The notes under the pieces were generated by a model. It ran no database searches. It had not been told where the DNA came from and saw nothing but the letters and a program-made list of their open reading frames with translations. A stretch of DNA of 64,000 bases, from the NCBI RefSeq assembly GCF_023611925.1, contig NZ_CP091456.1:186001-250000 (forward strand), given 5' to 3'. Below, in pieces: positions 55,037 to 63,982 of the stretch. A program made the position numbers and the translations under genes. Positions within the stretch are counted from its first letter, which is position 1; every line of letters starts with the position of its first letter. The stretch is from Avibacterium sp. 20-132. GTDB taxonomy: Bacteria; Pseudomonadota; Gammaproteobacteria; Enterobacterales; Pasteurellaceae.

Positions 55037-56278
55037 ATGAAATATAAATTTTTTTTCTTATCTTATTTATTTAGTAGCATTGTTATTGCAAGTGAAACAA
55101 CCTACTCTATTTCACAATTAAAACACGATCAAGCTCTGACCGAAAAACTACTTTCAGATATGTTAAATATTGAGCGAATGGATTTGGTGGAACGCCTATT
55201 GCCTATCTATCAAAATTTTTCTGAGCATAGTCCAAGATTAGTGAATTACGCAAAAATTAAACAAGCAAGAGTGCTATTTTTAGATTATCAAAATGACAAT
55301 GCAAGGAAAGCCTTTGAAACATTACAAGAGCAAAACAATTTAACTGATGAAGAACAGTTGCTTATTCAAGATTATTTACAAGCAATTAAAAATCGCGAAA
55401 GCTGGCAATTTTCTTTAGGTGCAAATTATCTACAAACCAAGAATGTCAATAATACGTCTAACGAACGACATATTGAAAATACAGGTTTTGTAAAAAATGA
55501 TGATATGTTGCCACAGTCGGCTCACGGTTTTACTTATTATTTTGATGCACAAAAAAATTGGAATATCATAGGATCTCACTATCTCTATTTTACCAATAAT
55601 CTTTATGGGAAAAATTATTGGGATAATCACGATTATGATGAAATCGCCAACCGCACTTATTTCGGCTATAAATATCAAAATGCTAAATATCAATTTGACC
55701 TAAAACCCTTTTATGAACGCCAATGGTTTGGTGGACATCGTTATAACTGGGCGAATGGGTTAAGAGTTGAGTATGGTTTGAACTTTTCAAAACATTGGCA
55801 AATTTCGACCGCATTAGAGTTTAGCCAACCACGTTATTTCACACAGACTGAACGAAGCGGTACGATTAAACTGGCCTCTGCCACACTCATTTGGCAACCT
55901 ACTGGAAAAGGCTATTATTATTTAGGAACGGATTTTATTCGTGAAAATACGCAACTTAAACAATATAGCAATGATATGAAAGCGTTACGATTAGGTTGGC
56001 GACAAAATTGGGGGTATGCAATAGCAAGCCAAATAAATGGATCAATAGCATTGAGACAATATAAAGATTTTGCTTCGCTAGGTAATATTTTGCCGTTAGA
56101 TAAAATCCGCCGTGATAAGATCTATTCACTAAATCTGACATTATGGAAACAAGATTGGCAGTATTTGGGTTTTGTGCCAAAAGTACAATTCCGCTGGAAA
56201 AAGCAGAATAGCAATATTCCCTCAATGTTTTCCTATTCAGAAAAATATGTGCAGATGTTAATAGAAAAAGACTTTTAA
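55037..56278 (+). CDS. Surface lipoprotein assembly modifier (Slam, DUF560 family)
   Basis: A 413-residue outer-membrane protein with a Sec signal (cleavage near V-I-A-S-E), an N-terminal TPR-like helical domain (about 25-120, with N-Y-A-K-I-K-Q-A-R-V-L-F) and a C-terminal beta-barrel of about 280 residues. The barrel shows alternating aromatic strands such as Y-F-G-Y-K-Y, L-K-P-F-Y-E-R-Q-W-F-G-G and L-R-V-E-Y-G, and ends in aromatic F (K-D-F). This is the Slam architecture of type 11 secretion systems, which flip lipoproteins to the cell surface. It lies directly after its probable cargo lipoprotein. The ATG at 55037 is used; the six-codon longer frame spoils the signal peptide. Confidence 0.82.
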   Translation: MKYKFFFLSYLFSSIVIASETTYSISQLKHDQALTEKLLSDMLNIERMDLVERLLPIYQNFSEHSPRLVNYAKIKQARVLFLDYQNDNARKAFETLQEQNNLTDEEQLLIQDYLQAIKNRESWQFSLGANYLQTKNVNNTSNERHIENTGFVKNDDMLPQSAHGFTYYFDAQKNWNIIGSHYLYFTNNLYGKNYWDNHDYDEIANRTYFGYKYQNAKYQFDLKPFYERQWFGGHRYNWANGLRVEYGLNFSKHWQISTALEFSQPRYFTQTERSGTIKLASATLIWQPTGKGYYYLGTDFIRENTQLKQYSNDMKALRLGWRQNWGYAIASQINGSIALRQYKDFASLGNILPLDKIRRDKIYSLNLTLWKQDWQYLGFVPKVQFRWKKQNSNIPSMFSYSEKYVQMLIEKDF

Positions 56279-56281
56279 ACT

Positions 56282-56335
56282 CAAATTAATCTGACAGGTG
56301 CCAGTTTTAAATGGAAGGCTGTCAGATTAAATTTG
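56282..56335. repeat. Long inverted repeat between slam and the GDPD gene
   Basis: A 16-base arm (56282-56297) and a 17-base arm (56319-56335) are complementary with one bulge, around a 21-base loop. They share the core AATCTGACAG/CTGTCAGATT. It lies four bases after the slam stop, between convergent genes. No T-run follows, so it may be a factor-independent stem with weak termination or a small mobile-element relic. Confidence 0.7.
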
Positions 56336-56360
56336 ATGCAAATAATTCTCCACTCAATCA

Positions 56361-57185
56361 TCAATAAGGCGTTTTGCCTGCTTTTTCAATTAATGATTTG
56401 AGATACGGAATATCATCGTGGCTTAGCATATCGATCAGGCCTTCACGTAACCATTGGATAATTTCACTTTCTGTATCGTAACCATATTTTTGGTTATACA
56501 TTGCTAGCACAGGCATTTCTTTTGATTCGTGCAAATACATTCTCACCGATAATCCCGCTTTTTTGTAGGCAATTAAATCTTCTTTGCCGACATAGTGATA
56601 TTCCACACAAACGCTGCTGGCATTTGATCCCAATACTGCACTAAGTTGATCGTTATAGCGCGCAAGGGTAACCACTTGCAACCGCAAGGCTGGCAATAAG
56701 GCTTTCACTTTATTAATTAAAACGTGATCAAAGCCTAATAATAAAATTTGATCCACTGTATTGGTACGTTGCAAAATCTCAGCTAAGACTTCCGCAAAAC
56801 GCTGATGATTGCGACGTTGTTTAGCTTCTACAATTAACCCTACATTATTTTCTTGCGCCCATTTTAAAACTGTTTCTAACTCTACAATGTGCGTGCCTTT
56901 GAAAGCGGGGGAAAATTTCTCACCGAAATCATACTGCTGTAATTCAGCCAGTGTCATTTGTTCCACATATCCTTCACCATTAGAAACACGTTCAATCGAA
57001 AAATCGTGAATAACCACAATTTTTTCATCTTTTGTCATTGCAATATCAAGTTCAATGCTATGTGTTCCCGCTTCTAATGCGCCAATAAAGGCAGGCATTG
57101 TATTTTCTGGATACTTGGCACTATAACCACGGTGGCTATTTGCGAGAATGATTCCTTTCTCTGTTACATTAAATTCAAATGCCAT
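56361..57185 (-). CDS. Cytoplasmic glycerophosphodiester phosphodiesterase (UgpQ/GlpQ-type)
   Basis: A 274-residue GDPD TIM-barrel enzyme without signal peptide. Catalytic and metal residues are visible: S-H-R-G-Y-S-A-K-Y-P-E-N-T near residue 17, S-I-E-L-D-I near 42, V-I-H-D near 57, and L-I-V-E-A-K near 118. It hydrolyses glycerophosphodiesters to glycerol-3-phosphate and an alcohol inside the cell. The ATG at 57185 (GAGAGG upstream) is chosen over a 23-codon extension. It is divergent from an ABC importer that may bring in its substrate; both share a CRP site. H. influenzae also has GlpQ (protein D), but that is an exported lipoprotein. Confidence 0.88.
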   Translation of the reverse strand: MAFEFNVTEKGIILANSHRGYSAKYPENTMPAFIGALEAGTHSIELDIAMTKDEKIVVIHDFSIERVSNGEGYVEQMTLAELQQYDFGEKFSPAFKGTHIVELETVLKWAQENNVGLIVEAKQRRNHQRFAEVLAEILQRTNTVDQILLLGFDHVLINKVKALLPALRLQVVTLARYNDQLSAVLGSNASSVCVEYHYVGKEDLIAYKKAGLSVRMYLHESKEMPVLAMYNQKYGYDTESEIIQWLREGLIDMLSHDDIPYLKSLIEKAGKTPY

Positions 57186-57291
57186 TTTTAACCTCTCTCT
57201 TACATTCAATTTAAAAACTAAACTCATTTTAGAGACAATAGAAATATCACGCAAACACTATTGCAATCAAATGGAAAAAATATCTAATTTT

Positions 57292-57307
57292 CGTGATCAA
57301 ACTCACA
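57292..57307. promoter_or_regulatory. CRP site between the GDPD gene and ABC importer
   Basis: CGTGATCAAACTCACA matches TGTGA-N6-TCACA in nine of ten positions. It is located in the 222-base divergent region and is likely to activate one or both operons. Confidence 0.7.
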
Positions 57308-57407
57308 AAAACAAACTTAAATGAGTTTATTTTTTAAATTGTAATTGATCGCGCTTTATCTTCTAGTTTAGAGTATTCACGAAATTATCATCGAGGAGAA
57401 ATCGATT

Positions 57408-58481
57408 ATGGCAAAACTAGAATTACGCAATATCACCAAAAAATTTGGTGATTTCTATGCAGCAAATAACATCTCTTTTACTGCTGAAGAAGGGGAATTC
57501 GTTACGCTACTCGGTCCTAGTGGCTGTGGGAAAACCTCTTTGCTTAAATTAATTGCAGGCTTTCACCGTGCCGATGAGGGGGAAATTGTCATTGGCGATC
57601 GTCAAGTCAATGACATTCCACCAGAAAAACGGAATACCGCAATGTGTTTTCAATCCTATGCGCTTTTTCCTCACTTAAATGTTTCCCACAATATTTGTTA
57701 TGGCTTGAAACAAAAGAAAATTCCTATTGATGAACAAATCGCACGCTTAAATGTGGCATTAAAACAAATGGATTTAGAAACCCAGAAACTAAAATTACCT
57801 TCTGAGCTTTCAGGTGGTCAGCAACAGCGTGTTGCCCTTGCCCGTGCAATGGTTACCCGTCCTGATGTGATTTTATTCGATGAACCACTCTCTAATCTTG
57901 ATGCCAAACTGCGTGAAAGCGTACGCTTTGAAATTAAGCAACTTTCTCATCAATATAATCTGACCAGTATTTATGTTACCCACGATCAGGCGGAAGCCTT
58001 GTCAATGTCAGATAAAATCATCGTGCTAAATAAGGGATCAATTGAGCAAGTGGGAACACCACAAGAAATTTATTATCAACCGAACAACCGCTTTATTGCT
58101 GATTTCATTGGTGTCGCAAACATCACCAAAGCAAACGTAAAACACTGGCAAGAGGATCTCTATCAGGTGGATTCCTTATGGGGCAAATTCGTTGTGCAAT
58201 CGGCACATAAACCTGTGGCTGAGAATATTTATATTTGTTTCCGTCCTGAAGATGCGATCCCTTGTGAAGCTGATAGCAATGTAGAAAATAAATTTAGTGT
58301 CAAGGTTCTACAAACCGCCTTTATGGGTAATATGACTGAAGTGCAAGGCTTGGTTACCTCTGGCTTGCCAAATGAGAAAGTGCGGTTGCAATTAACCAAG
58401 TTTTCACCGTTATTAAATCAGTCAGAACAATTACATTTCACCCTTGCTCGTGATGCCATTCGTTTCTTGGAGGCGGTATGA
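57408..58481 (+). CDS. ABC importer ATPase (PotA/FbpC-like)
   Basis: A 357-residue nucleotide-binding subunit. Walker A is G-P-S-G-C-G-K-T-S (residues 37-45), the Q-loop C-F-Q-S-Y-A-L-F-P-H is near 80, the signature L-S-G-G-Q-Q-Q-R is near 136, Walker B V-I-L-F-D-E-P is near 156 and the H-loop V-T-H-D is near 190. A C-terminal TOBE domain (about 280-350) places it with the Fe3+/polyamine/phosphonate import group. It overlaps the first permease by four bases. Confidence 0.93.
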   Translation: MAKLELRNITKKFGDFYAANNISFTAEEGEFVTLLGPSGCGKTSLLKLIAGFHRADEGEIVIGDRQVNDIPPEKRNTAMCFQSYALFPHLNVSHNICYGLKQKKIPIDEQIARLNVALKQMDLETQKLKLPSELSGGQQQRVALARAMVTRPDVILFDEPLSNLDAKLRESVRFEIKQLSHQYNLTSIYVTHDQAEALSMSDKIIVLNKGSIEQVGTPQEIYYQPNNRFIADFIGVANITKANVKHWQEDLYQVDSLWGKFVVQSAHKPVAENIYICFRPEDAIPCEADSNVENKFSVKVLQTAFMGNMTEVQGLVTSGLPNEKVRLQLTKFSPLLNQSEQLHFTLARDAIRFLEAV

Positions 58482-59347
58482 AATCCTTAAAACAAGATCT
58501 CAAAGCCTGGCTACTGCTTGGAACAGGGCTTGGCACCATTTTATTATTAATGGGTTCGACCTTTTATTTAGTGGTTGCCCAAAGCTTTGGCTTACAGAAT
58601 ATGTATGGCGAACCGTCTCACTTCACGTTTGATTATTGGCAAGAAGTGTTAAGTAACCCTATCTTTCATAAATCATTTTGGTATTCGGTGCGGGTTTCTT
58701 TTCTGGGTGCGGTATTTTCCATTTTAGTGGCTTACCCCATTGCATTATGGTTACGTAATCCGATTAAAGGCAAAGAATTTATCGTTACCTTTTTCCGTAT
58801 GCCAATGCTTGTGCCGGGATTAGTGGCGGCATTCTTATTTATGAATATGATTTCCTACCACGGTATTCTTAATGAAACCTTAGTTTGGTTAGGCATTTGG
58901 GAACAACCAAAATCCTTGCAAAATGACAGCTTTGGTTGGGGAATTGTGATTTTACAAATGTGGAAAAATATTCCATTCGCCTTAATTCTTGTTGGCGGTG
59001 CAGTCAATTCGTTAAAAAGCGATCTCTTTGATGCCGCTTCAAACCTAGGTTCAAACAGTTGGCAACGTTTTATTTATGTGATTTTCCCACTCACTCTCAG
59101 TGCAGTACAAGTTTCGTTTATTTTGATTTTTATCGGTGCATTAGGTGATTTCGCCTTTTATAGCATTGCAGGCCCACGTGATACCTATTCTTTAGCTCGC
59201 TTTATGCAAATGAGTGCTTATGAATTTGAAGAATGGAATCAAAGTGCGGTACTCGCAATGGTGATAATGCTCACTTCTGCACTTGCTTCAATTTTAATTA
59301 CGCTGATTATTCGTCCATTATCTGTTAAACGAGGAGCGGTAAAATGA
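58478..59347 (+). CDS. ABC importer permease 1
   Basis: A 289-residue inner-membrane permease with about six helices. The EAA loop that contacts the ATPase is visible as D-A-A-S-N-L-G-S-N-S-W-Q-R-F near residue 187. It is PotB-like. It overlaps both neighbours by four bases (ATGA), so the three transport genes are translationally coupled. Confidence 0.9.
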   Translation: MKSLKQDLKAWLLLGTGLGTILLLMGSTFYLVVAQSFGLQNMYGEPSHFTFDYWQEVLSNPIFHKSFWYSVRVSFLGAVFSILVAYPIALWLRNPIKGKEFIVTFFRMPMLVPGLVAAFLFMNMISYHGILNETLVWLGIWEQPKSLQNDSFGWGIVILQMWKNIPFALILVGGAVNSLKSDLFDAASNLGSNSWQRFIYVIFPLTLSAVQVSFILIFIGALGDFAFYSIAGPRDTYSLARFMQMSAYEFEEWNQSAVLAMVIMLTSALASILITLIIRPLSVKRGAVK

Positions 59348-60186
59348 ACAAAATACAAAGCAAAAACACACGTTTAATTAACCGCATTGTGCTGATCTTT
59401 TTTGTGCTGGTGAATTTTGTTTGGCTTGTTTTGCCTTTCTTAATGGCGGGCTTATGGTCGCTTGTTGATCCACAACACCCTTGGAGCTACCCTGATATTT
59501 TTCCACCCGTGCTTTCTTTTGAACGCTGGAGTTATGTATGGGAAAACACCGCACTTAAAGAAGCGATGTTTAATAGCTACACCATCGCGCCGATTGTTTC
59601 TTTAATCGCCATCACTCTCGCCTTGCCAACCGCTTATGCTTTTGGTCGAATGGAATTCCGCGGTAAAAAAATTGCCGAACTGATTACCCTTATTCCCTTA
59701 GTAATTCCGGGAATGATCATTGCCTTATTCTTTAGTGCGGTGTTAATTCAGTTAAATATTAACAATCCAATGATCGGTATTATTATCGGACATACGGTAA
59801 TGACGTTACCCTACGCTATTCGTATTTTGTCTTCAGGATTTTCAGCCGTTCCGCAAGATCTGATTGATGCAAGTCGCGATCTTGGGGCATCAAAATTTAC
59901 GACCTTTAAAGATGTGTACTTGCCAATGCTAAAACCCGCATTTTTGGCGTCCATTATTTTCTGTTTAGTCAAAAGTATTGAAGAATTTAGTATTTCCTTT
60001 GTTATCGGTTCGCCAGATTTTATCACCGTGCCAACCATACTTTATTCTTTCTTGGGCTATTCTTTCATTCGCCCAAATGCCGCCGTGGTCTCAATCATCT
60101 TATTAATTCCAAACGTGATCTTATTGTTAATTATTGAACGTTTATTAAAAGGTAACTATTTATCTCAATCCACAGGTAAAGCCTAA
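59344..60186 (+). CDS. ABC importer permease 2
   Basis: A 280-residue PotC-like permease with six helices and the EAA loop D-A-S-R-D-L-G-A-S-K-F-T-T-F-K-D-V-Y near residue 176. It pairs with permease 1; two separate half-permeases distinguish this system from AfuB/FbpB-type fused permeases. Confidence 0.9.
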   Translation: MNKIQSKNTRLINRIVLIFFVLVNFVWLVLPFLMAGLWSLVDPQHPWSYPDIFPPVLSFERWSYVWENTALKEAMFNSYTIAPIVSLIAITLALPTAYAFGRMEFRGKKIAELITLIPLVIPGMIIALFFSAVLIQLNINNPMIGIIIGHTVMTLPYAIRILSSGFSAVPQDLIDASRDLGASKFTTFKDVYLPMLKPAFLASIIFCLVKSIEEFSISFVIGSPDFITVPTILYSFLGYSFIRPNAAVVSIILLIPNVILLLIIERLLKGNYLSQSTGKA

Positions 60187-60225
60187 TTTTGTAAACCATA
60201 GCCTTGTAAATCATAGGAGAACACA

Positions 60226-61311
60226 ATGATGAAAACTCGTCTTATCAAAACCGCATTAATCAGTTTAGGGCTAACCACTGCCTTATCCGTATCGGCCTCC
60301 CAAGACCTCAGCCAAAAAAGCTGGGAAGATATTATGGCACAAGCCAAACAAGAAGGCTCCGTCACCTTTAGCGTATGGTATTTACAACCACAATTCCGTC
60401 TTTTTGTGAAAGAATTTGAAAAAACCTATGGCATCAAAGTGAAAATCCCAGAAGGAACGCTAGATGGCAATATGAACAAGCTCATTGCTGAAAAATCACT
60501 AAGCAAAGGCAAAATGGATGTGATCGCCATTGCGGCGGATAACTACCCGATTGTGCAGAAAAATGAGGTATTAAGAAATCTCGATAAATTGCCAAATTTC
60601 GCCCAAGCTAACCACGCCTTACAAGGGGTAAAATTTGCCAATCAAGCAATGGGATTTTGGGGTAATCAAACAGGCTTTGCTTATGATCCATTACGGGTTT
60701 CAGAAGATCAATTACCACAAAGTTGGCAAGAAACCGTTACCTACATTCAAACTCACCCGAAAAAATTTGGTTATGCCGATCCAAATGGTGGGGCTTCAGG
60801 TAAAGCGTTTATTTTCCAAGCCTTACTTAATGTAAGCGGTCAATATGATTATCAAAACACGCCATTTGATGCTACCCAAACGAAAAACTGGCAAAGCACG
60901 TGGGATTGGTTTAACCAAAACAAACAAAATATGGTTCGTACCGCCTCTAACGCAGATAGCTTAACACGCTTAAATGATGGGGAATTAGATATTGTTTCTG
61001 CGTGGCAAGATCATTTATTTAGCTTACAAAAACAAGGTGCGGTAACACCAAGATTGAAATTTTATGTGCCAAAATTTGGTATGCCGGGCGGTGGGAATGT
61101 CGTCGTTGTCGCACAAAATGCGCCACACCCAGCAGCAAGTTTGGTGTTCGCCAACTGGCTAGTCTCACCAGAAACCCAACAAAAATTAGCCGCTCATTTT
61201 GGTATTCGCCCATTAAATGCGGAAGTCGGCGAAGCGGATATTCCATTCTTCCCATTAGATTGGAGCAAAGCCGCGATTGCAGATTTCACCAAAGAAGTGA
61301 TCGCCAAATAA
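60226..61311 (+). CDS. ABC importer periplasmic substrate-binding protein
   Basis: A 361-residue (or 360 from the second ATG) family 1/2-like binding protein with a Sec signal ending near S-V-S-A-S. Its layout, S-V-W-Y-L-Q-P-Q-F near residue 45, G-N-Q-T-G-F-A-Y-D near 143 and W-L-V-S-P-E-T-Q-Q-K near 307, is that of the spermidine/ferric/phosphonate/sugar-phosphate cluster. The divergent GDPD and the following periplasmic acid phosphatase suggest an organophosphate such as a glycerophosphodiester or hexose phosphate. That is inference; polyamine or iron cannot be excluded. AGGAGA precedes the ATG. Confidence 0.87.
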   Translation: MMKTRLIKTALISLGLTTALSVSASQDLSQKSWEDIMAQAKQEGSVTFSVWYLQPQFRLFVKEFEKTYGIKVKIPEGTLDGNMNKLIAEKSLSKGKMDVIAIAADNYPIVQKNEVLRNLDKLPNFAQANHALQGVKFANQAMGFWGNQTGFAYDPLRVSEDQLPQSWQETVTYIQTHPKKFGYADPNGGASGKAFIFQALLNVSGQYDYQNTPFDATQTKNWQSTWDWFNQNKQNMVRTASNADSLTRLNDGELDIVSAWQDHLFSLQKQGAVTPRLKFYVPKFGMPGGGNVVVVAQNAPHPAASLVFANWLVSPETQQKLAAHFGIRPLNAEVGEADIPFFPLDWSKAAIADFTKEVIAK

Positions 61312-61320
61312 CATTGTTAA

Positions 61321-61352
61321 TGAGTTAAGGTTCTGCCTTAACTCATTTTTTT
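61321..61352 (+). terminator. ABC operon terminator
   Basis: TGAGTTAAGG (61321-61330) pairs perfectly with CCTTAACTCA (61336-61345), five-base loop, followed by seven T. Confidence 0.93.
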
Positions 61353-61498
61353 CTCTCTTTTTTTGATTATTGTTCCAACAAAATCAAGTTAGATTTAATA
61401 TCGTTAGTGCAAAAGTGCGGTTAAAAATTTTGCAATTTTTAGGGCATTTCGTGCCAATAATGCCCTTTCCTTTCTATCCTAATCTTGGAGGACATTCT

Positions 61499-62800
61499 AT
61501 GAAAAAGCTCACCTTAAGCCTTAGTTTACTTAGCAGCACATTCTTTTATGCCACAAATCTTAATGCGGCGCCTAATGTGCCAGACAATCACCAAGCAGAA
61601 GCGCTACAATTAGAAAAAATCGTGATTTTCAGCCGACACGGTATTCGCACGCCCTTAGTGGGAAAAGACAGCATTTTATCTCAAGCCACGCCCTATCAAT
61701 GGGTGAAATGGCAAGATAAAACAGGCTATCTCACTGCTAAAGGGGCAAGATTAGAAAAATTATTCGCGGCTTACTGGTCTGAATGGTTGCAACAAACTGG
61801 CATTCTGTCATCACAATGCCCGAAAGATGATCTTTTTATTTACACCAACGCTCGCCCACGCACCATTGATACAGGGGTAAGTTTTGCTAAAGGAGCATAT
61901 TCCCATTGCGCCATTAGAGTGAATTATCTTGGCAAATATAACACGATGGATAACACCTTTAATCCCGTAATTCGCAGCAAAGTAGATAAAGCCTTTGAAC
62001 AAAAAGCCCGCAACGCAGTCGATGAATTAGTCGGTAAAGGAGGATTTGCTCAGCTAAACGCACATCTACAAAGTAATTTCAACGCCCTTGCACAAGCGTT
62101 AAATCAAGCACAATCACCCTTATGCCAAGAAAAACACTTATGTAATTTAGACCAAGAACCTAATACCCTCACCTTCACTCAAGGAAAACAACCGAAAACC
62201 ACAGGTGCATTACGCGATGGAACAGGGGCAGCAGATAGCTTCCTACTGCAATATTACGAAGGCTTTCCTGCTAAAGATGTGGCTTGGGGTCGCATTAATA
62301 ATCAGCAAGATTGGAAAAAAATTGTTGATATCAAAGAACGCTACAACCAATTATTATTCGGCACGCAAGTAATGGCAAAAGAAGCTGCCACGCCGCTGCT
62401 CACCTTTATTCAAAACAGTTTTAAAGACTACGGTTACCAACACCCTTACATTGAAAACGCACGCAATGCCAAGGTCGTATTGTTGGTCGGACACGATTCT
62501 AATGTTGGTTCGCTCTTACCATTATTAAAAGTAAAACCTTACCACCTGCCCGATCAACTGGAAACGACACCAATTAGTGGCAAAGTTGCCTTTGAAAAAT
62601 GGGTCGCGCCAAGTGGCGAAGCCTTTATGAAAGTAGAATACGTTTATCAAACCATTGACCAATTACGTAATGGCACGAAACTCACTTTGACTAATCCACC
62701 AAATCGTATTACCTTACAGCTAGAAGATTGCCCAACCAATGCGCAAGGTTTATGTAAAATGGCTGATTTTTATCAAGCCGTTGAAAATGCGTTAAAATAA
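61499..62800 (+). CDS. Periplasmic histidine acid phosphatase (glucose-1-phosphatase/phytase type)
   Basis: A 433-residue histidine-type phosphatase with a Sec signal peptide ending near L-N-A-A. The phospho-histidine motif S-R-H-G-I-R-T-P is near residue 46 and the proton donor H-D-S-N near 330. H-D-S-N rather than H-D-T-N resembles glucose-1-phosphatase (Agp) more than AppA phytase. Several cysteines (S-Q-C-P, S-H-C-A, P-L-C-Q, H-L-C-N, E-D-C-P, G-L-C-K) should form disulfides. GGAGG before the ATG at 61499 decides the start. It probably releases phosphate or a sugar in the periplasm and may supply or compete with the ABC importer upstream. Confidence 0.9.
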   Translation: MKKLTLSLSLLSSTFFYATNLNAAPNVPDNHQAEALQLEKIVIFSRHGIRTPLVGKDSILSQATPYQWVKWQDKTGYLTAKGARLEKLFAAYWSEWLQQTGILSSQCPKDDLFIYTNARPRTIDTGVSFAKGAYSHCAIRVNYLGKYNTMDNTFNPVIRSKVDKAFEQKARNAVDELVGKGGFAQLNAHLQSNFNALAQALNQAQSPLCQEKHLCNLDQEPNTLTFTQGKQPKTTGALRDGTGAADSFLLQYYEGFPAKDVAWGRINNQQDWKKIVDIKERYNQLLFGTQVMAKEAATPLLTFIQNSFKDYGYQHPYIENARNAKVVLLVGHDSNVGSLLPLLKVKPYHLPDQLETTPISGKVAFEKWVAPSGEAFMKVEYVYQTIDQLRNGTKLTLTNPPNRITLQLEDCPTNAQGLCKMADFYQAVENALK

Positions 62801-62843
62801 TACCACACTTTTATCTGTGTAAATTAAGGTAAAATTGACTGAG

Positions 62844-62875
62844 AAGCCTCTCTGATCGCCAAAGTGAGGCTTTTA
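62844..62875 (+). terminator. Phosphatase terminator
   Basis: AAGCCTC (62844-62850) pairs with GAGGCTT (62866-62872) with a 15-base loop and a short T-run. It ends 19 bases before the ROK gene start. Confidence 0.65.
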
Positions 62876-62893
62876 TTTCATAAAGACAGAAAA

Positions 62894-63982
62894 ATGAAAA
62901 AAGATAATTCCGTATTCAATTTAAAATCTAGCGAAAAATTGTTATTACGCCTTATTCGCCAATATGCCCCTTCACGCAAGGAACTCAGTACATTATCAGG
63001 CTTAACCGCCGGGGCAGTAACACAATATTGTCGCAAACTCTTGTTTCTTGGCTTAATCAAAGAAACGGAAAAAATGGTAAAAAAACGGGGAACGCCTTCT
63101 TTTCATTTAACCTTAAATCCCAACGCCTGCTGCTCTATTGGGGTTACTTTTTCTGATCACGCATTTCAGCTGGCGATTGTGGATTTTGTTGGTAATAAAA
63201 TTGCGAATGAACGCTATGTATATAACAACATCGTACAATTTGATGAATTATGCCAAAAAATTCATAGCGCTGTTACGCAATTGCTTGAAAAGAAATTTTT
63301 GTCTGAAGCCAAAATCCTTGGTATTGGTTTCTCGCTTTCTGGCTATCTCTTGGAAGACAAATCGATTTCCTCCCCTTGGTTTCCTTTATTACAAAATATT
63401 CCTAATTTAGCCACAGTATTGAGCGAAAAATTGGGCTACCCTTGTTATATTGAAAACAACATCAACACCGTAGCCTTAGGTGAATATTATTCAGGTTTAT
63501 GGAATGATATTGACGATATGGTAGTTATCAGCCTTGATTTTGGTATTGGCGCAGGCATTATTTCACAAGGTAAACTGATCCGTGGTGGGTTTGGTAACGC
63601 GGGAGAAATCGGCTTATTATTCCCCTATAACTCGCCTAGACCAAGTTGGAAAGATCTCACCGAAAAACTTGGCGAAGATAATCATAAAACAAACTTATTA
63701 GACAACACCGCGGTAAAAACTTGGCTAGCACATAGCCAGCCCCAAGTGCTATCTCTCATTCTCTCCGCCATTGCGTGGCTTGATCCCAAAGTCATCGCCC
63801 TAACCGGAATGTTGCCTCAAACCTTAATCAATCAACTAATTGATTACGTTAAAAATTCAGAACAACTACAAAACATCAACCGCACCTCAGCGCAACTGAG
63901 CGCATCAAAGATAAAATTTGAAGATATTTCCATTGGTGCCGCTATTGTACCAATTTATCATTTCTTGCAAGATGATGAATAA
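62894..63982 (+). CDS. ROK-family transcriptional regulator, kinase and zinc motifs degenerate
   Basis: A 362-residue NagC/Mlc-like protein. A winged HTH occupies residues 12-60 (R-K-E-L-S-T-L-S-G-L-T-A-G-A-V-T-Q-Y). The ROK domain follows, with I-S-L-D-F-G-I-G-A-G-I near 215 and G-G-F-G-N-A-G-E-I-G near 235. The zinc motif expected after G-E-I-G-H (C-x-C-G-x-x-G-C) is missing, and the sugar-kinase Asp in E-N-D-A-N is replaced (E-N-N-I-N), so it is a regulator, not a kinase. The ATG at 62894 is preferred; a GTG at 62864 lies inside the terminator stem. It may control the neighbouring phosphatase and ABC genes. A USS follows the stop at 63989-63997. Confidence 0.85.
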   Translation: MKKDNSVFNLKSSEKLLLRLIRQYAPSRKELSTLSGLTAGAVTQYCRKLLFLGLIKETEKMVKKRGTPSFHLTLNPNACCSIGVTFSDHAFQLAIVDFVGNKIANERYVYNNIVQFDELCQKIHSAVTQLLEKKFLSEAKILGIGFSLSGYLLEDKSISSPWFPLLQNIPNLATVLSEKLGYPCYIENNINTVALGEYYSGLWNDIDDMVVISLDFGIGAGIISQGKLIRGGFGNAGEIGLLFPYNSPRPSWKDLTEKLGEDNHKTNLLDNTAVKTWLAHSQPQVLSLILSAIAWLDPKVIALTGMLPQTLINQLIDYVKNSEQLQNINRTSAQLSASKIKFEDISIGAAIVPIYHFLQDDE

